DNA from: Euclidia mi
Taxonomy: Eukaryota; Arthropoda; Insecta; Lepidoptera; Erebidae
Length of the DNA stretch: 64,000 nt
NCBI GenBank assembly: GCA_944739405.2
Contig: OX123209.2
Location: forward strand, 10,175,217-10,239,216
Direction: 5' to 3'
Part shown: positions 53,739 to 64,000 of the stretch, in pieces
How positions within the stretch are numbered: position 1 is the first letter of the stretch
Layout: each line of letters begins with the position of its first letter
Notes under the pieces: model-generated
Databases searched by the model: none
What the model was told of the DNA's origin: nothing
What the model saw: the letters and a program-made list of their open reading frames with translations, nothing else
Position numbers and translations under genes: made by a program

Positions 53739-56005
53739 ATGCCACGAGCAAGCAGGTCTAAAACTCAACTTTCAGAAGAGGAAAAGAAAAAACGACGTGG
53801 TGAACAAAAGAAGTTGAGCATGAGACGGGCTCGTGCAAGAATGAGTGAAGCAGAAATTGAAGAAAGAAGAAAACAGGATAGGGAAAGATACAAGAAGAAG
53901 AAAGAGGATGGTAGAATTAAGACTATAAAAGACTATACTCCCAGACAACAAAGAAATATTAGGAAGGTTTGGAGAGAAAAGGCGAAAATAAAGCGTGAAA
54001 ATGACAAACAGCGAAATGCTGCAACTAGTTATTTAATCAGTAACACTCCACCTTTAAGTCCATCTTGTTTGGGAAGTTCTCGTGTTCTTGTAGGTAAAGT
54101 TGTTAGAAATCGCAACATGCGACGTCTTAAAGCAGAAAATACGTACTTAAGAAAGAAAATAGCAAACATGGATTCTGCATTAGCAAGATATCGTATGCAA
54201 CTGTCAAGATTAAACAGTAAATTGAAGAACAAATCGTCAGTTAGAGCAATCAGTAGCCAGAGACAAATCAAAAATAGTGAAAATACAAGAAAAGCGGTAC
54301 AGATGTTTTTAACTGAAGATGAGAATAGTAGACTAACATCTGGGAAAAAGGACACAATTACACGGCATAAAGTTAAAAAACAAATACGTTTACTAAATGA
54401 TTCTTTGTTAAACTTACATAAACAATTTGTTAATAAAACAGGGGTGAAAATGTCTTATGAAACATTTCGCAAAAATAGACCATTTTGGGTTCGATTTCCA
54501 AAAGTTAGTTCTAGAAATACTTGGCTTTGCGCTATGCATACCAATATGGATTATATTGTTCAAGCGCTCCACAGTAGCCAAAAAAATCGCATACAAATCA
54601 GCTACTGATGTGATTAAACATATGTGTTGTGATGATTCTTTAAGAGTTATCTGTTTAGAGAGAAGGTGTACTAATTGTATTGGTAAAAATATTCTTACAA
54701 CAGACTTCAATGATAACGATACCATTTCTTATGAAAAATGGGTTACCAAGAATGTATTAATTGTGATAAAAGGCCAAACCAAGACAGTAAAAAAAACGAT
54801 TAAGGAAAGATTAGTTACTACCAAAGATGCTCTTATGCAGACATTCAACTCTATGTTACCTAATTTTATGAAGCATGTCGCTAATATGATTCACCAGTTT
54901 AAATCAATACAAAATATAAAGAAACAATTACTGCCGACACAGGGTTTGTTACACATAGATTTCTCTGAAAATTATAATTGTAAATACGGCAATGAAATAC
55001 AGGCTGCGCAATTTGGTGGATCCAAGGCCCAATTGTCCTTACATACATGTGTTTATATTATACACGGAATCAGATCCTCCAGAAAATTATGTTAAAAATT
55101 CTTCATTTTGCACTCTTACAGAAAATCTCAGACATGACCCGGTTTTGATAAGCGTTCATTTGCAGGCTTTGGCTCATAAAATCCGAAAACTATCGCCGAA
55201 TTTCAATCACCTGTATATTGTAAGTGATGGACCTTTAACTCAATATAGGAATAAATCTATGTTCCATCTTATTGCAACTTATTTGAATAAAGTGTTTGAA
55301 GTAGATACACTCACTTGGAATTACAGTGAGAAGGGCCATGGCAAAGGTGCCCCAGATGGTGTAGGTGGGTGTGTTAAAAGAATTGCAGATGATTTTATAG
55401 CGAAAGGTAACGATATTTATAATTTAGATAGTCTTATGACATGTTTACATAAAAATTGCAAAGGTATTAAGATTTATAAAATTAATGAGTTATCTATTTC
55501 TGACGTTGAAAATGTTTTAGATATGAGTATCACTCGTCCTTTCAAGGGTACGCTTGGGATACACCAGGTGACATGGAGTGTCAATTACCCTTTAGTCCTT
55601 CAAGTAAGGCGTTTGAGTTGTTTGATTTGTGCAGCGGATATGCACTGTCCCCATTATGGTATAGGTCAAATAAACATCCAAATGAAGACAATAAATTCGC
55701 CCCGGGCCTCGCTTTCTCTAGGTTCTGGGTCAAACACTCCCGAAGTGGAATATTTATCTGTACCTAATTCTCCTGAGATACCAGCAACACCCGACGCATC
55801 AACAGTATCAATATCACCCGGTTTCTCGGAGAGACTTACACCGGATGCTGGTATTATATATAATCGGCAACCACGTAGGCCTATCAAGCGGATACTGTCT
55901 GATGATGAATCGGATTGCTCCATAAGCTTTTCATCCAAAAAACGAACAAGATCAATTCCTTTAAAAAATTCAGACGATTCTGATAGTTCTCTGGAAATAT
56001 TTTAA
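53739..56005 (+). pseudogene. Sola-like transposase with two one-base shifts
   Basis: Starting at MPRASRSKTQLSEEEKKKRR (ATG near 53739) a strongly basic helical N-terminus leads to RRLKAENTYLRKKIANMDSA (coiled coil). The frame moves by +1 at an A7 run (about 54580) and again near 55070. The catalytic part shows LLHIDFSENYNC, LYIVSDGPLTQYRNK and EKGHGKGAPDGVGG, candidate acidic sites, then CLICAADMHC and a Ser/Pro-rich tail. About 750 residues in sum with no other stop. I know the family as a widespread insect repeat protein; the Sola label is tentative. Confidence 0.7.
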
Positions 56006-56521
56006 AGCCCTTAGTTATTTAATTTAATTATGTTATCTAAATTCAATTAGCTATCTATAGAAAAATAAAACGTCTCGGATTTGGAAATAATAAAGAAATA
56101 ATATAATAATTTTATATTTAATAATCATTGTATTTTTTAAGTCCACCGAACCGATTTTCTTCTCTGTGGACATTCTTTTTTATTTTTTATTCGCCGATTG
56201 ATTTGATTACGTCCACTTTTTATTTGAATTTTATAATTCGTAAATAGCAGTGAATTCATATGTTTTATCAGTTTACCTTATTACATTTTACTTGACGCTG
56301 CATCACAGCTTTTTGTCTATCTTGTGGAATAAGTAATCTCTTCTGTGGTCCTTAAAAATATGAAAATTGAGATTTTTACCAAAATAAGACATATTGATCT
56401 CTGTTTAAGTGATCAAAAGACTGATAATTAATAATTAAGTAATAAATATTTTGATTCGCACTGATTCTGAGAATTTTTATTTCTGCCCTTTTTGTGTTAA
56501 CTATTTTTGTATGACCCATAT

Positions 56522-56877
56522 GCCAGTTTTAAAGCAATTTGCTGTGTAAATAGTGTGTCATACGATTCTAAATAAAAAATTCTAATCATACATGTGCCAG
56601 TCGGCCTCGCCTGTGAGGGGTTCCGTAATATCGTAATCTTTGAAAAAAGAAACAAAAAACGTGAAATTCGAATTACCTATTATTTGAAGTACCTACCTAC
56701 CTATCCAAATTAAGGGTCCATCCGTACCCACTGATGCCCATTTGGCTGCAACGAAACAACATAAAACATCCGCCAACATTTTCGACTCTATTGTTCTACT
56801 CAGACCAAATAGGCTGTTCCGTAAAGCAGGATAACCGATCATTCTTATTAGCAACTATTTACATAAAGCAAACAATA
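56522..56877. repeat. satellite-like unit, first part
   Basis: The end of this stretch (CATTCTTATTAGCAACTATTTACAT near 56839, with CACATAAAACATC and a TTTTCGACTCTATTGTTCTACTC run before it) recurs at 58824-59190 on the other side of the Tigger element. Confidence 0.6.
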
Positions 56878-56879
56878 TA

Positions 56880-58825
56880 CAGTAATATCCCGCTTTACGC
56901 GACCCCGCATAACGCGGATTCGCTATACGCGGTTTTTAAATTTTCGCGCCAAATTGCCCCGCTTTACGCGAGTGCTCTAATTGGTTAAGTAATTGATATT
57001 TGATTAGTTATTTACTTACGAGCGGCAGAACGCGTCACCTCGGATGTTATCTACCTACCTGTGAGCTTTAAATACTATTACGTTATTGAGTTCTTTGTGT
57101 TAAGTGTGTTTAAAATGCCTCGAGAAAAGAAAAAAGAACGTAAACGCTTGAATTTGGAATTAAAGTTAAAAGTAATGAATGTGCAACACATACAAATGCA
57201 ACCAAAGTTACTCGTACAAGACCTGCAACTCTAGAGAAAATGGAAAAAATACTTGCTGTTTGGATTGAAGATCTCAATAAGAAGAACACACTTTTGAGAC
57301 AGGACCTGATATGTACCAAAGCAATTTCTTTATACGAAGATCTAAAGGGACAAGAAGGTTTTCCACGCCACCTTTCGCAGCCAGTAGAGGATGGTTTCAC
57401 AGATTTAAGCGCCGACTAAATCTTCATAACATTCGTATCACAGGTGAAGCGGCAAGCGATGACACAGAAGCCGCTACCACATTTCCGAATCAGCTCCACA
57501 ATGACATTTCACGAGAAAAATTTCTGCTTGTCTGATTTTCAACGTAGACGAAACGGGTCTGTTCTGGAAGAAAATGGCATCTCGAACATTTATTTGTAAA
57601 GAAGTGCGACAGGCAAGCGGCTTCAAGGCTGCATAAGATCGCCTTACTCTTCTTCTAGGAGGTAATGCTAGAGGCGACTTCAAGCTGAAACCATGGTTGT
57701 TTTCTGGTTTATCAGTCTGAAACACCGCGAGCTATGAGGGGCACTGATACAAGCACTCTACCAGTATTTTGGCGATCAAATCGAAAGGCATGGGTGACCA
57801 GAGAAGTTTTCACCGACTGGTTTAAAACTTGTTTCTGCCCGAAAGTCAAGGATTACTGTGACAGAAATGGACTTCCACGGAAAGTGCTATTGCTCCAGGA
57901 TATCCTCCGACTTTGGATTCTCCGCGAGATTTAGAAGTTAAATTGATGTACCTGCCACCAAATACTACATCACTCTTGCAGGCTATGGACCAAGGGGCTA
58001 TCGCCAACTTTAAATCATATTATCATCGCCGCACTTTTGGACAACTCATCAGAGAAACGGATGGAGAAGGACGGCAGTCAATGAGTGATTGGTGGCAATC
58101 TTATAACGTTATGAAGGCCACAGAAAATATAGACGAAGCATGGAAAGAAGCAAAAAAAAGCTGCATGAACGGCGATTGGAGAAACCTCTGGCCTGATGTA
58201 GTAGAAGCTCCCAGTAGAAGTGTTCGAGTGCAGCAGGCACTTGAAGAAATAGCAGTTTTGATGGAAGGGTCCGTACTGGGTTCTATCACAGTAGAAGAGC
58301 TCGAAGAATTTGTAGCTAGTGGCGATGAGCCCCTCAGCAACCAAGATTTAATAGAGCTTCAAAATGAGCCTGGCGAAAATGAAGAGGAACCTGTTAGGGA
58401 TCCAATTCTGTCATCAAGTGGTATTCAGGAAGCGTTGTCGAAAGTATATTCCGGGTTGAACATGTTAGAAAGTATGGAGCGTGATGCATGTGGATCGTAT
58501 TTCATCAGTAAGTCAAACAATAAGAAACAGTGTTGCATGTTATGAACAAATTTTGAAGGAGCGGAAGCAAAATGCCACTCAGAAAACATTAGACGGCTAC
58601 TTAAGAAAAAATGCATTTTATTATGTATTATTTTTATGTTGAATGTTAATATTTGTTTTAGGCAAGTGGTTTAATTATAATTTCCTAAGTAAAATATGAT
58701 AAGTTTCTAATAAAAGCGATTTGATTCTGAATTTGATGTTTTATTAAACCAGGCTTATTAGACCCCGTTATACGCGAAATTCGCTTTACGCGATTTTCCC
58801 AGGAACGCATCTCTCGCATAAAGCA
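56880..58825 (+). mobile_element. Tigger-like element
   Basis: Left end CAGTAATATCCCGCTTTACGCG after TA, with further TTTACGCG/TATACGCG repeats; right side ATACGCGAAATTCGCTTTACGCG near 58769 and TCTCGCATAAAGC at the edge. The right end is partly lost. It lies in a satellite-like unit. Confidence 0.75.
57115..58545 (+). pseudogene. Tigger-like transposase, frameshifted
   Basis: MPREKKKERKRLNLELKLKV opens at 57115. Then in other frames: KMEKILAVWIEDLNKKNTLL (CENPB-type helix-turn-helix), ASRGWFHRFKRRLNLHNI, FNVDETGLFWKKMASRTF (first Asp), SNRKAWVTREVFTDWF, VLLLQD, and MYLPPNTTSLLQAMDQGAIA (third Asp), running to 58545. At least four shifts and stops before 57920; the last 200 codons are open. 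Confidence 0.88.
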
Positions 58826-59195
58826 CTAACAGAGGGAATAAAACACCTGGCACCAATATTTCTCACTCGATTGTTCGCGTCTGAAAAAATAAATCGAGAC
58901 GTAAAAAAGGTTTACCGATTGTTCTTATTAGCAACTATTTACATATAGTATAGTAAATATATTGTTCAACTGCGATAAAAAAATTAGGCGGCAAGCACTG
59001 ACAGAGGTAATAAAACACCTGGGACCAATATTTTTCAATCTATCTTGCTACTCATACAATATATTTCACGGACCGACCGTCCGTAAAATAGGATTGCCGA
59101 GTATTATTGTTAGCAACTAAAAACATAATTATTGTTGCAAATACATATATTGTTTAACTGTGGCAAAACAACTAGCCCGCAAGCACTAAGAGAAG
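58824..59195. repeat. satellite-like tandem repeats, unit about 165-190 bp
   Basis: Two successive units share CACTAACAGAGG/CACTGACAGAGG, ATAAAACACCTGG, ACCAATATTT, ATTGTTCTTATTAGCAACTA and ATATATTGTT; a third starts at 59181 and is cut by a mariner-like element. A partial copy precedes the Tigger element. Confidence 0.8.
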
Positions 59196-59287
59196 TAAAG
59201 GGTGTCCAGCGGGAATTTTTCAACTTTAAATCAACGTTACTAATTTGTTAGCGGGGTTAGGGCCGCGGAGGGGGTGGCGCTAGTCAT

Positions 59288-61115
59288 TGGTCGGGCGCGC
59301 ACCGCGCGTATGCGGCGGAGCAATATTTGATGAACGGCAATTCGCCTATTCGAGCGCGTCGTGCTTCCTGTTTGCATTACAACATTCGGCGATTAAGCGA
59401 TGGTCCGAGTACACAGCTTATCAGAACGTGGGTGCAAAGATTTCGAGAAGAAGGGACAATGATCAATAGGCCGCCGCCAGGACCGTCTACGTCGGCAGCA
59501 ACACCAGAACGAGTAACACAGGTGCGTCAAGAAATTCTTATAAATCCAAGGAAATCAGTAAGAAAGATTGCCGCCTCTACAGGCATTAAGAAGTCAACTG
59601 TGCATACGATTTTGAAAAAAAAATTAAAGCTTCATCCCTATAAAATGCAAATTGTCCAAAAATTGAATGAGAACGACTATGTTTCAAGGGAAAGGTACGC
59701 CAGAACGGCTTTGGAACGATTTCGAACCCCCAGAACACTTGGAAACATATCGTTCAGCGATGAGGCACATTTTCACATCGGGGGTTACGAAAACAAGCAA
59801 AATATGCGTTACTGGAATCCCAACAACCCAAGAGAACGTCATCAGAAAAGTTTGCACTGCCCTAAAATAAAACCACAGTATGGTGCGCCATCTCAGCTCA
59901 TGGAATAATCGGACCGTATTTTTTTTAATGAGGGAGAAACTGTGAATTCCTCTGTATACTGCCGCATGATTGACGAGTTTTTGGTGCCGCAATTGCAAGT
60001 TTTTCCAGGGCGCAACAATAGGACACATTTCCAGCAAGATGGGGCAACCCCGCACACTTCTAGGGTGTCCATGTAGAAGTTAAGGGACATTTTCCAAGTA
60101 CGGAGACATAGCCTGGCCACTACGATCGCCTGACTTGACGCCCTGTGATTTTTTCTTGTGGGGATACCTCAAGTCTAAAGTGTACTGTAATAATCCCCGC
60201 ACCATATCTGCCCTACAAGAAAATATCCGGCGTGAAATTGATGCAATCCCCCAAGCACTGTGTTCGCGCGTATTCGCCAATATGAGGGTTCGCTTTAGGA
60301 GTGGGCGATATAAATCCTATATAGATATTAAATCTATATATCGATGCAATATCGTAAATTGGATATCGGTCAAATCTAAAACTATATATTTTACGAAACA
60401 CTGTACTGTCAAATATCTAGCGATACACGTATCACATCGAACAAATGGAATCGTATACGAGCGGTTATACCTATTTTGCTTGCCGGCCAACGACGCGACG
60501 ACAGAGTGAGAGCGCAAATAATAGGACTGAAATGGTTGTAACCGGATAGATACTAATACATGACTACAATTCCAAATGTTACGTTCTAGGCGTAAATATT
60601 ATATTGGCATGCTTTAAGTGTAGCTCTTATGTGTTGGTAAAATTATTTGTGTCTTTTTAAACTTCGACCTTACAAGAAAGTAAATAATAATGCATTATGC
60701 AAAAATATACAATTTGGTAAAACTTGAACTGTAGTAATATATATGAAATTAACATAAAATATTGTTATAATATTGCAACTGAATAGGTAGATAAAATATA
60801 TAGTATGAAGAACGGTTCATTTAAATGTTGATACTATATCACATCATTGATACAACAATATTAAATATCACATTAGATATGAAAATAAAAGATATTCGTT
60901 GCAATATATCAGCAATACAGCGCATCCGTTGTATCTGACAGTATCCATCAATATATAGTTTCAAAAATATAGTGTTTCAAAATCCGATACTGAATATAGA
61001 TATATAGATACGATTTGATATTCTTAAAAAGTGATACTACCCACTCCTAGTTCGCTTACAAGAGTGTGTTGCGCGAAATGGACGTCACTTGGAGGACATT
61101 ATTTTTAAAAAATAA
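59288..61115 (+). pseudogene. mariner-like transposase, shifted and interrupted
   Basis: From about 59288 HRAYAAEQYLMNGNSPI, then QLIRTWVQRFREEGTMI, RKSVRKIAASTGIKKSTVHT (helix-turn-helix), NISFSDEAHFHIGGYENKQN (first Asp), after a shift near 59870 CRMIDEFLVPQLQVF, THFQQDGATPH (second Asp), then SPDLTPCDFFLWGYLKSKVY (third, Asp). Stop at 60075 and other shifts. A hAT MITE cuts the last part; beyond it CVARNGRHLEDIIFKK ends near 61115. Confidence 0.85.
60296..61049. mobile_element. hAT MITE, 754 bp, in the mariner gene
   Basis: Ends TAGGAGTGGG and CCCACTCCTA; octamer GTTCGCTT on both sides (60288-60295, 61050-61057). Interior rich in GATATA/TATATC repeats. Non-coding. Removal would restore the transposase frame locally. 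Confidence 0.95.
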
Positions 61116-61223
61116 AATCCGCAGAAACGTTCTTTGTTTTAAAAATATAATAAATATTTTGAGTTTAATAATATGTTTTTTATTTAAGTTTAAAAAACAA
61201 AATTTTCCGCTGGACACCCTTTA

Positions 61224-63531
61224 TATCATCTTGAAAATATATATCGGAGAAAGCTATGATTGTTGATTTTATGAATAATACCTTTAAAATTATAATTTAA
61301 CCTTATTTGATTTGTGAAATATTTCTATAGCTTATTTATCTTAGTAATTTAAAAAGTTGTGAATGTACTAGTTCAGATAATGACCAATCAGAGCAGGACG
61401 CGTGTCTCGAGCGGGGTCGAGGTGCCATCTTATTTAAAAGGAGAACTGACAGCTAATGGTGACATTGGTATATGGTGTTCTGTGCATGGTCTTTTGAGAG
61501 CAATCGGCAGATCGAGTTGGATTATTGAGTATAGAGAAAGTAAATTAAGATAGTTGCCTTGAACCCGCTGCTCGGTCTTGTCTGATGATATTATTTGTAT
61601 TTAGCAACAGTGTAAACTTCTAAATATTATTCAACATTAATTAAAATATTGTCAAACTTAGCTGATTGTGTTTTGTGCCCGCATTTTACCCCAATGACGC
61701 CCACTAAGTCCGCAACCAATATTGGCGATGTCGATGAAAGTAATCTTTCTCCGACATATATAATATTCCAAGATTGAGATAATAGCTTTGCATAGCAGTT
61801 TTAGTGGTGTAGGTAGGTATTGTTCAAATAGTGGTCAAACATATAAATTTACAATACGGTGTCATAGTTTCTCATTTAGGCCAAACGTCAAAAGATCGTT
61901 TTGCTTAAAAGTTGCCATTTTTAAACGTTTTCTATACTACAAATGGAATTTCATATGTGATAATAGGTATAAAAAATATATTAAATGTGTTTAAATTAAA
62001 CATTTAACTTGTGCCTGGTGCATTTGGGCCGCCGCTGACATTGCTGCCATTTGCAACCAGGCAAACGGCAGTGCTTGCTGCAACATTGCCCTCGCCTAAG
62101 TCGGGCGTTGCTGCAGCAGTGCTCCCGGCCGCAGCTCTTTCGGTAGCAGTGACCATCATTGCAGCGTTAATGCCGCGGCCGGGGAACCAGGTGAGGTGAA
62201 AACATGCTGTTAGTAAGTATGTAGTGATTAGTGGGTACCTACCACAAGCTAAACAACTAGTTACATATTATAAAAATCTAACTTACATGTTGAGTTAAGG
62301 TAGGTATATGCACTCTTTTAAACGAACATTGGCACCTCCTACGAAAACTAGTCAAATTGATGATTGTCTACAAAATTTACGAGACGATTTTTGTCGACTA
62401 GTCAAATCAGACACTTTTAATGAAAGTCAAAAACAATCCCTTTCTACGGATTTTGTATGGAATAGTGCAGTCATATTTTTTCCTGTCTAGTTCTAATTAC
62501 TAGTAATTTTATAATGAAAAATGTTAAATGGAGTTTTAACATTGATTTTTGATGAATTGATGGATTTTTAGATTAAAGATCAACGTATATAATTTTACTG
62601 ACAGGAAACATACATATTCAAAGATGAGTAAGATGGCGTTAATTATGCCTTAATTTTATTGATTTTGCGATTTAATTTACAAATAAAAGACCATTGATGT
62701 AGGTATTTTGTATCTATAATGTTACCTAAATAATTTCTCTAATATTAATCTTTCTACTATAAATAAAATATTTTACAATTTCAAGGATAGGGTTAAATTG
62801 CTATTGGCAACCAAATTAAGACTCCTAACTGAATGAACAAATGCAATGACTTCCGTAAAGTTCAGTAAATACATTGGTATTTCACTTTGCACTAATATTT
62901 AATGTATGTGTAACGTAACAAAATATATAAAAACTATTTTCAAAATAATAACGCTATAAAGATTCTCAGTATAAGTAGGTATGTGTGCAAGTCGAGAAAG
63001 TTTAAAATTACGTAAAAAGTATTTATTTAGTTTCGTTCTGAACATAATACATGCATTCTTTCGGAGCGTCAATATTTATGCGTTGACCGTTCTGCCAACT
63101 TTCAGCATATCTACCGATTTGTTCTTAATCAACAATATGTAAGAGTGGTATTTAATTCTTCCTCAATTTATCTCTGATTTCTGCAAATAATATCCTTTTG
63201 TTCCACCAAATATACTAATTACAGCACAAAGTATAGGCACTGAAATATTTCATAACGAACACTAATTTGTATATTGACCGTTGCGAATCTGTGACATTGA
63301 AAATAATCCTTTTAATTAAACAAAAAACTTGACGGAGAGAAACTCCTATTTTTGGGTTTGTGGTCACAAGAAAACCTAACATAACCTAATAAGTTTTCTG
63401 AATGGATAAGTTTCCCGAGAAGACGAGACTAGTTATATTAAATTATATTTTGTAGGACGATTGGCATAATTATTTGGTGTGCAATTAGTATTTTAGTAAA
63501 AGAATAAAGATTTTTAGCGTAACGCACTAAT
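61224..63531. other. mostly non-coding stretch
   Basis: No gene recognised. ATATATCGGAGAAAGC (61241) and CTTTCTCCGACATATAT (61746) form a distant inverted pair, possibly the ends of a 540-bp MITE. A GC-rich island lies at 62011-62205 with short frames on both strands. CACAAGAAAACCTAACATAACCTA at 63365 also occurs at 26143. Confidence 0.45.
62011..62205. other. GC-rich island, possible exon
   Basis: Sharply GC-richer than its surroundings. The plus strand gives an Ala/Pro-rich frame ending near a GTGAGG; the minus strand gives FPGRGINAAMMVTATERAAA and SNVSGGPNAPGT. No family recognised. Confidence 0.3.
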
Positions 63532-63542
63532 AACAAAATAAT

Positions 63543-63861
63543 CGTCATCATCAGCCCTTTATACTGTCCCACTGCTGGGCATGGGCCTCTTCCCATAATG
63601 AGAAGGGTAAGGCCATAGTCCACCACGCTGGCCAAGTGCGGGTTGGCAGACATTACATGTCTTTCGAGAACATTATGGAGAACTCTCAGACATGCAGGTT
63701 TCCTCACGATGTTTTCCTTCACCATTAAGCAAGCGATAATTAACAATTTAATACGCACATAACTCCGAAAAGTCATCGGTGCGCACCGTGGATTCGAACC
63801 CGGACCCTCTGCGTAGCAGTCTATCGGTTTCTCCACTAGGCTATCGCTGCTATATAATAAC
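63543..63861 (-). mobile_element. tRNA-derived SINE with LINE-like tail
   Basis: 11-bp duplication AACAAAATAAT (63532-63542, 63862-63872). On the minus strand: GCGATAGCCTAGTGGAGAA (A box), GGGTTCGAATCCACGG (B box), body, then CAGCAGTGGGACAGTATAAA and GATGATGACGA tail. The tail is shared with the SINE at 50478-50727. Confidence 0.93.
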
Positions 63862-64000
63862 AACAAAATAATAAATCCGAATTAATCATTTTTTACTGCA
63901 TTTCAAACTTAACAGTTTGCAGTGCTTACAATATGCATAAAACTAAACAACAGAATTTTATACACATTTAATTTCGGAATGTTACGCAAAATAAAGATGG

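Larger units (their letters stand above)
52260..56517 (+). mobile_element. Sola-like DNA transposon, 4.26 kb
   Basis: Ends GGGTCATACA and TGTATGACCC; the tetramer ATAT precedes and follows (52256-52259, 56518-56521). Subterminal TCTTCTGTGGACA-type motifs recur (52438, 52622, 52970, 53015 reversed, 56160, 56337). It holds a three-frame transposase and two inserted pieces (Helitron 53099-53314, LINE 3' end 53488-53612). The superfamily is inferred from 4-bp duplication and protein type. Confidence 0.7.
59198..61221 (+). mobile_element. mariner-like element
   Basis: Ends AAGGGTGTCCAGCGG and CCGCTGGACACCCTT with TA on both sides (59196-59197, 61222-61223). About 1.26 kb without the hAT MITE inside it. 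Confidence 0.93.

Noticed and set aside
61359..61720. LTR-like stretch after the mariner element
   Set aside because: Looks vaguely like LTR sequence but has no polypurine tract, primer site or second copy.
1..64000. CRISPR arrays, bacterial operons, ribosome binding sites
   Set aside because: The window is eukaryotic: spliced transposase genes, SINEs and LINEs; no spaced identical repeats of CRISPR type.

Overview
The window looks like an accessory, transposon-dense stretch of an insect genome, most likely a moth or butterfly. The grounds are the AT-rich background, tRNA-headed and modular SINEs, short non-autonomous Helitrons running from TC to CTAG, several non-LTR retrotransposon families, and Tc1/mariner, hAT, PIF/Harbinger, pogo/Tigger and TTAA-inserting DNA elements stacked into one another. 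I recognise no ordinary single-copy host gene. Nearly all coding potential belongs to mobile elements, plus one endogenous viral element.

Layout. 0.7-5 kb: two 5'-truncated LINEs on the minus strand. 5-11 kb: a PIF/Harbinger locus with its halves in permuted order, split by a complete hAT element (6144-9878) with an 8-bp target duplication and an uninterrupted spliced transposase. 11-14.6 kb: mostly non-coding, with two hairpins and a LINE endonuclease fragment. 14.6-21.9 kb: two adjacent related PIF/Harbinger elements in which the transposase (minus) and a MADF-type partner protein (plus) are interlocked, exons of each lying in introns of the other. The second carries a TTAA-flanked MITE. 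21.9-28 kb: remnants of a zeste-like Myb/SANT gene cut by a 2.7-kb foldback element (itself holding two SINEs) and by a 2.5-kb long-TIR element. 28-43.8 kb: a pogo-like element apparently split by a nest of insertions: a LINE fragment, a DDE/SWIM transposon with a Tc1-like element in its last codons, a nearly full-length LINE with a TTAA MITE, and further LINE 3' ends. 43.8-48.9 kb: an endogenous mononegavirus-like sequence with N, P, M, G and L fragments in genome order and three recognisable gene-junction signals, broken by a hAT MITE with an 8-bp duplication, a GC-rich repeat block and frameshifts. 48.9-52 kb: a possible LTR, a broken hAT transposase with a SINE insertion, and a HARBI1-like transposase. 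52.3-56.5 kb: a Sola-like DNA transposon with 4-bp duplication. 56.7-61.2 kb: satellite-like repeats, a Tigger element, and a mariner-like element with a hAT MITE inside. 61.2-64 kb: sparse, ending in a SINE.

Most boundaries rest on target-site duplications and inverted termini read directly from the sequence. Family names rest on protein motifs recognised without database searches. Two elements have uninterrupted transposase frames (hAT 7581-9700; Tc1-like 30740-31765). The LINE at 35.2-40.6 kb would have a continuous ORF2 apart from its MITE.
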